Assembly: GCA_013215685.1 (NCBI GenBank)
Contig: JABSQU010000003.1
Coordinates: forward strand, 1 to 40,925
Length of the DNA stretch: 40,925 nucleotides
Direction: 5' to 3'
Source: Mycoplasmatales bacterium
GTDB taxonomy: Bacteria; Bacillota_I; Bacilli_A; Mycoplasmatales; Metamycoplasmataceae
The notes below the pieces were generated by a model. The model was not told the origin of the DNA. It did not search any database and saw only the letters and a program-made list of their open reading frames with translations. Shown piece by piece: positions 9,787-21,914 of the stretch. The first letter of the stretch is position 1. The number at the start of each line of letters is the position of its first letter. Made by a program: the position numbers and the translations under genes.

Positions 9787-11236
9787 ATTTGTAGACAATT
9801 TTAAATCTAAAATATTTTTGTTCTAAATGGAATCAATCATTTATATTTGACTTGTCGACATTTTTAGATAAAATAATTTTTGTTTTTTCATTATTTACTA
9901 TACTTTGAAATGCAGAAATTCCTATATTTCGTATCTTTGGAAGATGGAGTGAAGTTATTTCGGAATATCTAATACCAAAAACACCTACTGATATTAAATT
10001 AGGAAAAAAAACATTTGTAAGTTTAGCGCCAGCGAAAGCACTATCGCTAATTATTTTAATACTTGGAAGATGAAGCACATGCATATATGAACAAGTAAAA
10101 GAATAAGGTCCAGCCTCCTCTAAAAGGGGAGCGTCTAAATTAAAAATGTTCGCTGTTTCAAATGCGCCTCGGCCAACTTTTATTGCTTTAGGAAGAGAAA
10201 GATCATATATTTCAGATTTTGCAAAAGCACTATCTTGAATTTCAACAGCTTTTGGAAGAGAAATTGTTTTTATGCCAGATGATAAAAATGCAAATGGTTT
10301 AATAATTTTTGCTTCTGGCAAATCAAGTGAAACTATTTTAGAACTGTAAAATGCTCCCGATCCTATAGTTTTAACTTTAGGTAAATAGACTTTCTTAAAT
10401 CTAAAATTTCTAAATGTATTGTCACCAATACTTACTGCATTTGGTAATTCCAATTTATAAATAGTTAAATTAGGATCTGTTCCATAAACATTTCCATTTT
10501 GTTTATATTTATTTAAATTTTTAGCAATACCGTCTGTATCATCTTTTGTAACTGAAGTAGCAAATGAAATTAGAGTGAATTTTATTTTGTCTCAATTTCC
10601 ATTTCCAAATATTCTATTTTTTTCATCTATGCTATTGAATTTTAAAGGCATTTTTACTTTTGTTGCTCTTTCATTCAAAATGTTTTTAAATGCATTGTCG
10701 TTTATTGTTTCTGCATTTGAAACATCCAGTGTTCCAATTTTTTCATTTTCATATTTATTTCCAATTACTTTATCAGCGATAACAAAAGTTTTACCTTCAG
10801 AAACGACACTGTCATCTACATATTCATCGTCAAGTTTCCAAGGTTCATTATGACTACCGTCATCTCCAGAACTTCCATCGCTTTGGCTGCCGCCTCCAGA
10901 GTCTCCTCCACCTTGGCTTCCGCCTCCAGAATCTCCTCCGCTTTGGCTTCCGCCTCCTGAATCTCCTCCAGAACTACTTCCACCACCAGAGTCTCCTCCA
11001 CTTTGGCTTCCGCCTCCAGAATTTCCTCCGCTTTGGCTTCCGCCACCAGAATCTCCTCCGCTTTGGCTTCCGCCTCCAGAGTCGGTTTTTTCTCCTTTTT
11101 CACTATTTCCGTTTTGATTCTTATCATTGCTATTAGTATTACTTGAATTGCTTCCGCATGATATGACTACCATTGATGAAGCAAAAGATGTTAAAATACC
11201 CAAAGATGTGACCATCATTTTTTTAGTTTTTTTCAT
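9785..11236 (-). CDS. Surface lipoprotein with Gly/Ser repeats and BspA-like leucine-rich repeats
   Basis: 483 aa. A lipoprotein signal with basic start (MKKTKK), hydrophobic core and lipobox VISC (Cys27) should anchor it outside the membrane. Residues about 50-125 are a Ser/Gly linker of some seven copies of a decapeptide close to GGGSQSGGDS. A module follows with DVSNAETINDNAF and KMPLKFNS...RIFGNGNW. The C-terminal half is BspA/TpLRR-type leucine-rich repeats of about 23 residues (LPKVKTIGSGAFYSSKI pattern), a fold used for host binding. It reads TGA as Trp at 10590 and 9833. AGAGGG precedes the ATG. It is the downstream paralogue of the gene at 11524-12657. Binding partner unknown. Confidence 0.9.
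10871..11083 (-). repeat. 30-bp coding tandem repeat, about seven copies
   Basis: Imperfect 30-bp units encode the Ser-Gly-Gly-Gly-Ser-Gln-Ser-Gly-Gly-Asp decapeptide in the lipoprotein. The units are much richer in G+C than the surroundings and differ mainly in third positions. Copy number could change by slippage or recombination, altering stalk length in frame. Confidence 0.9.
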
Positions 11237-11436
11237 TTAACCCTCTATTCTTTGAAATTAATTTAAAATTTTACTTATAAAGATTTTAATGATAATTAAT
11301 AAAATGAATTAAATAGAATATAAATCTACATTAATTCGCTTAAATTTAAATTTACAAAATTCAAATCCCCTTGCCTTAATTTTAACTTAATTAAATGAAT
11401 AAATAAATATTATTAACTTTGATATTTATATCCAAA

Positions 11437-11465
11437 AAATAATTAAACATAACGTTTAATTATTT
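11437..11465 (-). terminator. Terminator downstream of the second LRR lipoprotein gene
   Basis: Perfect 12-bp stem AAATAATTAAAC / GTTTAATTATTT around a 5-base loop, followed on the minus strand by a T run. The rest of the 287-base gap (11237-11523) is AT-rich and shows only the Shine-Dalgarno of the next gene. Confidence 0.8.
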
Positions 11466-11523
11466 AATGTTTTTATCTTGTTTTACAAGAGTTAAAGATA
11501 ATATTTTAATTAAAATTCATATT

Positions 11524-12657
11524 TTATATATATCTAAATGATATCTTTGATCAATTTCCTTCGCCAAATATGCTGTTTTTTTGTATTTTATTATCAAAAA
11601 TTTTAGGAATTATAACAATTGTGGTTTTTTTATTTATGATGTTTCTAAAGGCATGCCTTCCTATTTTTTTTACTCTGGATAAATGAAGTTTGGAAATTGG
11701 TGAATTTGCAAATGCACCTCTTCCTATATGCAATACTTTAGGCAAAAAAATATATTCAAGTTTGCTATTGTAAAATGCATTTAAATGAATTTCTTTTACT
11801 TTAGGGAGCGACAATTTCAATAAACTAGAGAATTCAAAAGCAGAAGATTGAATTTCAGTAACATTAGGGAGATTAAGGCTAGAAAGATTAGAATTTTCGA
11901 AGGCAAAATTTGATATTTTTTTAACTTTAGGAAGTGATAGGTAAGTCAACTTTGAATTATTAAAAGCTTTAATTCCTATTATTTTAACTTTAGGAAGTGA
12001 TAAGGAAGTTAGTGAAGAATCAAAAAAAGTATTGTCTTCTATAATTTTTACTTTTGGAAGATAAAGAAAATTTAAAGAAGAATTCTTGAATGCAGAATCA
12101 CAAATTTTTTCAACTTTAGGAGAAAAAAGAGAATTAACATATAAATTCTTAAAGGAATTTTCATTTATTTTTTTTGCTAGTGGAAGAGCAATTTTAGAAA
12201 TAGGATTATAAAATGAATTAAATTCCATCATATTATTTTTGAAATAATTTTCATTTTTAATGTCTCTTTTAAAAGAAATAACTGTAAATTTAATTTTGTT
12301 TCAATTATTTTTTCCAAATATTCTGTTTTTATGATATTCTAAATTAAATTTTAGAGGCATTATAACTTTTGTTTTGAATGAGTTTTTTATATTTTCAAAA
12401 GCTCCATCAGATATTTTTTCAGCAGACGAAATATCAAGATAATTCATTTTCATCTTTTTGTAAGAATTTTCAAGAATTTTCTTTTGATGAATAATAATTC
12501 TATCCAAATTAAATTTATACTCTTCTTTTAATTTTTCTCTAGAGTTTTTAAAAGATATTTTATTAAAATTATTCCCACAAGAAACAATTAATAAAATTCT
12601 ACTTGCACTTATAAACAAGCTTGATGATGACATTTTGATTCTATTAGTTTTTTCCAT
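11524..12657 (-). CDS. Surface lipoprotein with BspA-like leucine-rich repeats
   Basis: 377 aa. Lipobox IVSC with Cys27, the same position as in its neighbour. It shares the module DISSAEKISDGAF and IMPLKFN...RIFGKNNW with the gene downstream but lacks the Gly/Ser linker. About eight 23-residue LRR units follow (for example LSLPKVKIIGIKAFNNSKLTY), and the end WSKISFRYI echoes the inner module. AAAGGAG lies six bases before ATG 12657, so this start is preferred to the in-frame ATG at 12675. TGA is Trp at 12301 and 11551. The pair probably arose by duplication. Likely a cell-surface adhesin or ligand-binding protein; this is inference from the fold. Confidence 0.88.
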
Positions 12658-12741
12658 GAATTCTCCTTTTGGCACATTTTTATTATATTACTTTTATCAA
12701 TATATGTTTTAATATGATACAAAAAATTAATTGTGAATAAA

Positions 12742-12767
12742 AAAATAACTATTATGATAGTTATTTT
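12742..12767 (-). terminator. Terminator of the ATP synthase operon
   Basis: Perfect 11-bp stem AAAATAACTAT / ATAGTTATTTT with a 4-base loop, then a T run on the minus strand, just after the DUF1146 stop codon. Confidence 0.88.
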
Positions 12768-12770
12768 AAT

Positions 12771-12974
12771 TTATATGGATTTTAAATAATCTCCAATTTG
12801 TACAAATAAACTTCCTAATAAATATCCAAGTGCAAGGGATATGATTAATCATAGTAATATTGAAAATTCTTTTCTACCGATTCTCATGAATTTATTGAAA
12901 TCAACTTGATACACTGCAAAACTTGCAATAGAAATGGTAAATATATAAATAATTAATTTGACATATACTGGCAT
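12771..12974 (-). CDS. DUF1146-family small membrane protein (YwzB-like)
   Basis: 67 aa with two transmembrane helices (about 5-22 and 38-58) joined by a basic loop containing FMRIGRKEFS. This is the pattern of the DUF1146/YwzB family, whose gene often follows the atp operon in Firmicutes and Mollicutes. Its ATG begins four bases after the atpC stop, so it is almost surely co-transcribed and is the last gene of the operon before the terminator. Function is unknown; location suggests a link to the ATP synthase or membrane energetics. Ribosome-binding site is weak, so translation is probably coupled to atpC. Confidence 0.8.
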
Positions 12975-12978
12975 AAAA

Positions 12979-13385
12979 CTATCTATTTCTTATTGATAAT
13001 CGATTAAGAGCCTTTTTAAGAGATCTTTTTGCTAATTCGTAGTCAACTGAACCTTGCTTGGTTTTAAGAATTTGTTCAGCATGTCTTTTAGATCTCTCTG
13101 CTCTTGCTATATCAATTTTTCCTTTTTCTTCAAAAGCATCAGTAATTATATCTACAGTGTTGGGCGTTACATACAGTAATCCACCTGCAATTGCTCCTTC
13201 AACACATTCAGGAGTTCCTCTTTTATTGATTATAATTTCGTCAATTTCAAGAGCTGAAACAATCGGTGATTTCCCATGTAAAATTCCAACATATCCTTCT
13301 GTAGTTTTTACAGTTACAATGTCAACTTCTTTATTCCAAAGAACTCCATGAGGTGTAATTATTTTTAATAATGTTTTATTTCCCA

Positions 13386-13386
<1 letters not shown>
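12979..13386 (-). CDS. atpC: ATP synthase F1 epsilon subunit
   Basis: 135 aa. The N-terminal beta-sandwich is recognisable from KIITPHGVLW, VDIVTVKTTEGYVGILHGKSP and AIAGGLLYVTPN; the C-terminal two-helix hairpin is ARAERSKRHAEQILKTKQGS to LKKALNRL. Epsilon links gamma to the c-ring and can inhibit ATP hydrolysis. The ATG overlaps the atpD stop by one base (TAATG), so translation is coupled. Confidence 0.96.
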
Positions 13387-15641
<2,255 letters not shown>

Positions 15642-15642
<1 letters not shown>

Positions 15643-17306
15643 TATTTTTTATTTTTCGTCTCTGTTTTTTTAGTTACTTTTGATTTTTTAGTTACTTTTG
15701 ATTTTTTAGGATTTTGCTTTTTTTCTACTTTAACTTCAACTTTTGCAACTTCTGGTAATTCTTGATTCTCTTTAGGATCATAATTTTTAATTGTTTTTAT
15801 AAATGTTTTTACAAATAATGATATTTCATAAATGAAATTATTTTTTAAAGTATCATCAAATGCTAATTCTTTTTCTAATATTCTTTTTAGTTCGTTTGCT
15901 GTTTTATTTCTTTTAAAATGTTCAATTAATTCCATTTTAAATCTATTAATATCTTTAAATGGAATTGGGTTAGTCATTCTTGAATTAATTGCAAGTAAAA
16001 TAATTGTTTGATCAATTTGAGAAAGTGGGGCATATTGTTTTTGCTTAATAACTTCTAAAACTTTTTTCCCATGAGAAAGAATTTTTTGAGTTGCAGAATC
16101 CAAATCTGAGCCAAATTGAGCAAATGCTGCCATTTCATTATATTGTGCTAACTCTAATTTAAGTGAAGAAGAAACTTGCTTCATTGCTTTAATTTGAGCT
16201 GTAGAACCAACACGAGAAACTGAATAACCAGGATCAACAGCAGGTCTTTGACCAGAATTAAATAAATGAGACATCATAAATATTTGGCCATCTGTTATTG
16301 AAATAACATTAGTTGGTATGTATGCTGATATATCTCCAGCTTGAGTTTCAATTATTGGAAGTGCAGTAATTGACCCGCCACCATATTCATCATTAACTCT
16401 AGCTGCCCTTTCTAGTAATTGTGAATGTAAGTAAAATACATCACCAGGGAACGCTTCACGTCCTGGCGGTCTTCTTAAAAGTAATGAAAGTGTTCTATAA
16501 GCTACGGCGTGTTTTGATAAATCATCATAAACTATAAGAACATCTTTGCCATTTTCCATTCATTCTTCTGCGATAGTTACTCCTGTATATGGAGCAATAT
16601 ATTGTAATGGAGCAAGTTCAGATGCTGTTGAAGTAACAATTGTTGTATATTTCATTGCACCGGCTTTTTTAAGTTTTTCAACAATTTGAGCTACAGTGGA
16701 ATTTTTTTGTCCAATTGCTACATAAACACAAAGAACATCTTTGCCCTTTTGATTAATTATGGCATCAACTGCGATAGCAGTTTTACCTGTTTGACGATCT
16801 CCTATAATTAGTTCACGTTGTCCTTTACCAATTGGAATCATTGAATCAATTGCTATAATACCTGTTTCAAGAGGCTGATTAACTTCTTCACGACTCATAA
16901 CTCCAGGAGCAACTCTAAATATTTCTCTTTTCTTTGTGGAAGAAATTTTGATTCCTCCATCTTGTGGTTCACCAATAGCATTAACTACACGGCCAATAAG
17001 AGAATCTCCTACAGGAACCGAAATAACTTTATCAGTTCTTTTAACAGTATCTCCCTCTTTAATTGTTGAAGATCCGCCCATAAGAACAACACCAACAGCA
17101 TCTTCCTCAAGGTTTAATGCCATTCCAAAAACTTTATTAGGAAATTCTAGAAGTTCACCTAACATTGCATTATCAAGTCCAGAAACTAAGGCAATACCAT
17201 CACCAACAGTGATAACTTGACCTATTTCGTCTGTTTTAATTTTCATACCAAAATTCTTAATTTGAGATTTTAGTATTGCAGAAATTTCATTTGCTTTAAC
17301 TGACAT
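15642..17306 (-). CDS. atpA: ATP synthase F1 alpha subunit with Lys-rich C-terminal extension
   Basis: 554 aa including one TGA-Trp at 16560. P-loop [14 protein letters not shown] near residue 170, [19 protein letters not shown] and the arginine-finger region [10 protein letters not shown] identify alpha. Usual length is about 500-515; the last 45 residues are an extra tail rich in Lys ([14 protein letters not shown], then SKVTKK twice and TETKNKK). The tail contains a duplicated 18-base DNA segment near 15670-15712. The start overlaps the end of atpH by 11 bases. Confidence 0.97.
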
Positions 17307-17844
17307 TTAATTCCTTTCTAAGTAATTGCTCTTTCATTTCCTCTATTCTAGAAGTGATGCTATCTTCAATTAATTCATCGCCAACTTCTATTCTAAATCC
17401 TGAAATTAATGACTTATCTACTTTATTCACTAAAGAAATTTTAGTTTTTAAAATCTTTTCTGTTTTTAAGCTTATTCCTTTAATTTCTTTTTGAGTTAAT
17501 TTCCTTGCAGAATAAACAATTCCTTCATTTATATTAAAGTCATTATTTATTAATTTTACTAATTTTTTTAATACTGGCAAAATTATTTTAACTTTGTTTC
17601 TTTTGACTATTAATAGCAAAAAATTGTATAAATTTTTATTAATTTTTTTATCAAAAGATTTTTTTATAACTTTGTTTTTAATTTCAGTATCAATAGATCT
17701 AGAATCTAAAAATACTTCAAATTCTTCTGTTTTAATTATTGATTCCATAATTAAAAGGGCCTCATCTTTGTACTTCGTAAGTTTTTTTTCGTCTTTTGCT
17801 AGTGAAAATAAAGCCAGAGAATATCCATTGATATATTCTGTCAT
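17296..17844 (-). CDS. atpH: ATP synthase F1 delta subunit
   Basis: 182 aa. N-terminal helical bundle starts [14 protein letters not shown] (family YA.AL..lA pattern) and the C-terminal part has [12 protein letters not shown] and [18 protein letters not shown], diagnostic of delta, the OSCP-like link between the F1 crown and the b stator. It overlaps atpF (TAATG) and atpA. Sequence is diverged, as usual for delta, but position and C-terminus settle it. Confidence 0.95.
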   Translation of the reverse strand: MTEYINGYSLALFSLAKDEKKLTKYKDEALLIMESIIKTEEFEVFLDSRSIDTEIKNKVIKKSFDKKINKNLYNFLLLIVKRNKVKIILPVLKKLVKLINNDFNINEGIVYSARKLTQKEIKGISLKTEKILKTKISLVNKVDKSLISGFRIEVGDELIEDSITSRIEEMKEQLLRKELNVS

Positions 17845-18398
17845 TATTTTTTAGCCTCAATATAATCGGAAACAATTTTTCTGTTTGTTTCATTGTCTAC
17901 TTCTTTTTCAATTATTTTAGAAGCAGCTTTAAGAGCAACATCTACTATAGCTTTTTTAGATTCTGCTTCAAATCTTAATTGTTGAGCAGCCATATTAGCT
18001 TTAGCATCTGAAATAACTCTTTGTGCAATTTCATGAGCTTTTGAAACTTCTTTTTCTTTTACTTCAATAGCTTGCATTTTCGCTTGTTTGATTAGATCAG
18101 CAGCTTTCAAACGAGCATTAATTAACTCATCATTTGCTTCTTCTCTATCATTTGCAGCTTCTTTATTTTGCATTTCAGCTGAATCTATATTATTTTGAAT
18201 GTATTTTTTTCTTTCGTCATGATACTTTTTAACTGGCTTATAAAAAAGTTTTGTTAAGACAATAAGAAGTACCAAAAGAGAAATTAAAGTAGCTAGAACT
18301 GCAGGTCAAGTAGGAAACAGAGATTCAAATTTTTCAGTAAGATCATCTGTTATTGAACTTTGAGCTACTATTTGCAATCCTTCATTAATTGATGCCAT
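17844..18398 (-). CDS. atpF: ATP synthase F0 b subunit
   Basis: 184 aa: one transmembrane helix (about 30-53, PAVLATLISLLVLLIVL) followed by a long charged helix (residues 58-180) typical of the dimeric peripheral stalk. A TGA-Trp at residue 31 hides the true start from standard-code gene finders; ATG 18398 follows the atpE stop by two bases. There is no lipobox, unlike some mycoplasma b subunits. Confidence 0.95.
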
Positions 18399-18400
18399 TT

Positions 18401-18652
18401 TTATTGTACTTTAAATACGAATAGTAAAAGAATTGAGACTATAAGTGCATAGATAGCTGCTGATTCAGCAATACCCATACCAATAATTAACATTTTTAAA
18501 ATTTTAGATTCTGCTTCAGGGTTTCTTCCGACTGCTTCAGCAGCCCTTCCGGCTGCAACACCTTGTCCGGCTCCAACACCTGATGCACCAATCATAGCTA
18601 GTCCGGCTCCAATTCCAACTAAACCTTTTCCAATTGCTACACTATCTGCCAT
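18401..18652 (-). CDS. atpE: ATP synthase F0 c subunit, with Na+-type ligand set
   Basis: 83 aa forming a two-helix hairpin with the polar RNPEA loop (43-47). The ion-binding carboxylate is Glu63 in GMGIAESAAIYAL. Gln30, Ser64 and Tyr68 correspond to Gln32, Ser66 and Tyr70 of the sodium-binding Ilyobacter tartaricus c subunit with a constant offset of two, so the ring may bind Na+; this is inference. A strong AAGGAG site lies before ATG 18652, which fits the high copy number needed for the ring. A 14-base palindrome sits just upstream. Confidence 0.97.
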   Translation of the reverse strand: MADSVAIGKGLVGIGAGLAMIGASGVGAGQGVAAGRAAEAVGRNPEAESKILKMLIIGMGIAESAAIYALIVSILLLFVFKVQ

Positions 18653-18666
18653 ATTATTCTCCTTCT

Positions 18667-18680
18667 GATCATTAATGATC
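18667..18680 (-). other. Palindrome between atpB and atpE
   Basis: GATCATTAATGATC, a perfect 14-base palindrome just downstream of the atpB stop codon, with which it shares one base. As RNA it could form a short hairpin (5-bp stem). It may influence relative expression of subunits a and c, but the stem is short. Confidence 0.35.
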
Positions 18681-19534
18681 TATTTGCTTATTACAATTTT
18701 ATCTTTTTTTAATAATTTTTTATCAGCTTTTTTTGCTTCTTTTTCTTCTTTAGTTAATTTTACCTTTTTTACCGGCACTTCTGCTTCTAGTGTTCAATAT
18801 ACCATTGTTAATAGAGAGAACACAAATGCTTGTATTAGTCCATCAAAGAGATCGAAATATAAATGAAAGGCAAACATAAACGTTGATGAAAGTAAATTCA
18901 GTTCTCCAACGACTGGTATAAATGACCAAATTCACCCAGTGAAATAGTAAAGTAAGTAAATGACTGTTGATCCACCTATCATATTACCAAATATCCTAAA
19001 TGATATTGAAATAAGTGGCGCAAATTGACCTATTCACTCAACTGGATTAAGATATTTTTTGAAAAATCTAAATTTTTTATACATTAAACCTACTACATAT
19101 ATTCCTATTCATGAAATCAAACCAAGCGTTAATGTTGTTGAATAAGAAGTCGAAGGGGGTTCTAGTCCTATTAATCCCATTAAGTTTCCTAATGATAGAA
19201 AAGTTAACAAGGTAAAGATATAAGGTCCCGGCTTACTAATTTTTTCTTCTGTTACATCTTTAAAAAGGTTATCTACACCAACAACATATTGTTCTGCAAA
19301 AAGCAAAACTCCATCGGGTGCTTCATTAACTTTTTGCTTTTTAACTTTTCTATAAACAACTATTGAAAAAATTATCAATATCAATGTTACAAGTAAAGTT
19401 GAAAAAATTTGAGGCTGCAAAGTACTTTGTAAAAATTTATCTAAAAAATTATCATTTGAATTTTTAGTTACTGTTTCAGCAGCTGTAGATAATGCTGCTT
19501 TATTTGCAGTAAGCTCGATTAAATTATTTCCCAT
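18680..19534 (-). CDS. atpB: ATP synthase F0 a subunit
   Basis: 284 aa, with an unusually long polar N-terminus followed by membrane helices. The essential Arg lies in PLISISFRIFGNMIGGS, and the C-terminal helix has FDLFDGLIQAFVFSLLTMVYW; TPSTSYSTTLTLGL also fits subunit a. It forms the ion half-channels against the c-ring. The C-terminus is a Lys-rich tail. ATG 19534 is nine bases after AAAGG and is preferred; an ATG six bases further upstream is possible. TGA codons at several points encode Trp. It overlaps the upstream atpI-like gene. Confidence 0.94.
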
Positions 19535-19967
19535 CGTCATTATCCTTTCTTAAATAAAAATAAGCGATTATAGTGCTAATAAAAATAACACTAACTCCTC
19601 CAATATACGTAAAAATGTTGATTGGAGAAATCATATCACTTAGCCCTCCTGAGGCGAATGAATTTGAATTCATAAAACTATTAAGAGCGATGACTACTAT
19701 GAATATTCCTGCATGAACACCCATAGAGATATAAAATCTCAGTCATCCCATTCAAAATCCTAGAATTCTACTTCTTTTCCTTTTGAAAAATTTTTTTATA
19801 AGGAGGATTCCAATTGAATAAGAGATTAGTGAAGCTGAAACACCAAACGCTCAGCCAATTGATAAAGAATAAGATATTGGTATTAACATCAAAAAAAGCA
19901 ATAACATTATTAAAGAAAATATAATTGCTATTTTATATATTTTGTAAATAACATCTTTCTTTTGCAC
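19524..19967 (-). CDS. AtpI-position membrane protein of the ATP synthase operon
   Basis: 147 aa with four hydrophobic helices and a GFWMGWLRFY segment; three TGA-Trp codons fragment it under the standard code. It is the first gene of the atp operon, in the place of atpI (MG406 in M. genitalium), and overlaps atpB. AtpI proteins help c-ring assembly or Mg2+ transport, but sequence similarity in Mollicutes is weak, so the assignment rests mainly on position and topology. Start is GTG 19967, seven bases after the strong GGAGGA. Confidence 0.75.
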
Positions 19968-20004
19968 TATATCCTCCAGGTATATTTGGAAGTTTATATT
20001 TTAT

Positions 20005-20036
20005 ATAAAAGACCCTTTGGTATCAAACGGTCTTAT
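20005..20036. terminator. Hairpin between lysine permease and ATP synthase operon
   Basis: AAGACC / GGTCTT stem extended inside by TTTG / CAAA across one mismatch, with TTTTAT on the minus strand. It should end the permease transcript. If the atp promoter is upstream of it (a TATACT lies at 20052-20057), it would instead act as an attenuator; the sequence does not decide. Confidence 0.7.
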
Positions 20037-20131
20037 TTACATACATATAAGTATACCCAATGAAATTTTACTCCATTTAACAAAATATTTTAAAATATTT
20101 TATTTTTTTAGGCACTTATTTTTTTTAATTT

Positions 20132-21634
20132 TTAACGATTTTTTGATTCAGCAAGAGATTCTAATTCTGTATTTTTCGTTACCATTTTATGCGATTCGAT
20201 ATTCCAAAAGCGATTTTCAATCAAACCAAAGATAATTGAAAATAAAACTATACCAGCAAAAATAGATAATTGAATAATTGCATCACTTGGATCAGATCCA
20301 TTATATCCAGTTGTATCAACAATTCCAGTAACTAATTGGAATAAAATTCCTGGAATTATAATCATGATTGCAACAATTGCAGAAGGAACAAATAATTTAG
20401 ATTTTTGAACTTTTATTTTATTAGTAAATCTATTTACTACTCCACCTATAATTGAAATAGTTATAATCCCAAAAATAAATGACGATGTATAGTTGACTAA
20501 AATGTCTGCAAATGTGTAAAGAGTTCCAGCTGCCATTCAAGAATAATATTGATTATCATTTCATGCATATATTCCCATTGGGCCAAAAATGGCAAAGAAT
20601 ATTATAGTTGAGATAACAATATATATTCATGCAAGCATTCTTGTGGATATATCTTTTTTTGCATTAAATAATTTTCTATTAATATAATTAAGCGGTTTTG
20701 CTAATAAATACGTTACTGGCGATTCCCCTTCTTCATGTAATGAGGCATTTTGTTCAACTGAACCCATCATGTAACCATTAACAATTCCGACTATACCAAT
20801 TCCTACTAAAATATTTAAAATTCTTTTAGTTTCTGGAGTCATCGGTATGCCATCTATTGTCCCGTCTTTAGAACCAATAGAAAAAGCAATAGTTATTCCA
20901 ATATATATCGCTAGTATTATCGAAACACCAACAACAATTATTGGACCTAAACTTTTAGGTCTTTTTAAATCATTTCTCAATGATGAAACTTCATAAAATC
21001 CATCAAATGCAAATGATATAGCTGGGATTCCTCCTATTAAAATAATTGCAGGAGAAATTCCTAATAATCCAGATTTAGCTTTTATGCCTTTATCAATAAT
21101 ATCTGTAGATCCAATATTAGATATTGCTATTAATGGCAAGACAATTACTGGTAAAAATTTTAGTGCAGTAAGAATTCATTGAGTTACTTCAGATGCTTTA
21201 AGTGATACAAAAGAAATTCCTGCAATTCAGGCAAATACAAAGAATGCCATTGCTAATGAACCTCATGCGCTTATATCCATACCTGCTTCTTGTCATGTTT
21301 CGACGACATATAGTGGCATCGTAAATAATGTTATTGGTATAAAAATAAGTTGAATATAATTTTTTGCTGATGTATTCATTCATTTAGGCAAAAAATTCTT
21401 CGTTCATTCAAGTGTTCCTCGATTAGTTTTTGATGCTGATGAAATTTCAACAACTGCAAGTCCAAGTGCTATCATACCGATTCCTGCAACTAATCATGAG
21501 GATATAACAAGTCACATATTTCCTTGGGCTTGCTTAAATAATTCTCCATTTTTAAAGAATATTCCAGCTCCGATTGTTGAGCCAATAATAATTATTAGCG
21601 CAGACATGTACGAAATTTGTTTTATTTTTTTCAT
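20132..21634 (-). CDS. APC-superfamily amino-acid permease, probable lysine transporter
   Basis: 500 aa with about twelve transmembrane helices. TM1 has the APC motif GSTIGAGIFFKNG, and the unwound TM6 region has SFAFDGFYEVSSLRNDLKRP, typical of the family's amino-acid binding site. Starts at ATG 21634 after AGGAGAG. The preceding leader is a lysine-type riboswitch with terminator, so lysine is the most likely substrate; specificity itself is not read from the protein. About ten TGA-Trp codons split it under the standard code. It is transcribed alone and ends before the hairpin at 20005. Confidence 0.9.
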
Positions 21635-21661
21635 TTTTCTCTCCTATTTTTTAGTGTGATT

Positions 21662-21691
21662 TAACAAAAATAAAGATGGCAAGAGCCATCG
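21662..21691 (-). terminator. Riboswitch terminator
   Basis: GATGGC-TCTT-GCCATC stem (21675-21690) followed by TTTATTTTTG on the minus strand, between the aptamer and the permease gene: the expression platform of the lysine riboswitch. Confidence 0.85.
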
Positions 21692-21715
21692 TATAAATTT
21701 TAAAAAATTTATATA

Positions 21716-21870
21716 ATTCTTAGCTCCTCCGATAATCGGGAGATATATAAGTATTTCCTATATATCCATGACATCACTATACCTAGTAATTCATTCGGCT
21801 TTAACCATTTCATTAACTTCATAGAATGTCTTCTCTGTTAATTACTAATGCTTCAAGCACCTCTATTTAT
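21716..21870 (-). promoter_or_regulatory. Lysine riboswitch (L box) aptamer
   Basis: The minus strand has AATAGAGGTGC then AGTAA, the L-box 5' core, followed by GGTTAAAGCCGAA, CTAGG near the CTGGG position, and CGGAGGAGCTA at the 3' end, all in the expected order over about 155 bases. P1 is short (TAG/CTA plus flanks). Lysine binding would favour the downstream terminator and reduce permease expression. A TATAAT box at 21881-21886 places the transcript start just before the aptamer. Confidence 0.88.
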
Positions 21871-21902
21871 TGTTAAAATCATTATACACAAAAAAATAAG
21901 TT

Positions 21903-21908
21903 TATAAT
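21903..21908 (+). promoter_or_regulatory. -10 box of yaaA (leaderless)
   Basis: TATAAT, six bases, ATG 21915; no Shine-Dalgarno. The divergent lysine-riboswitch promoter lies about 20 bases away. Confidence 0.6.
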
Positions 21909-21914
21909 TTCAAT

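Noticed and set aside
10575-10853. Open frame of 92 codons on the plus strand within the LRR lipoprotein gene
   Set aside because: It is antisense to a well-supported lipoprotein frame, has no ribosome site and no recognisable protein features.
21198-21383. 61-codon minus-strand ORF inside the lysine-linked permease
   Set aside because: Different frame from the permease, which is continuous here when TGA is read as Trp.
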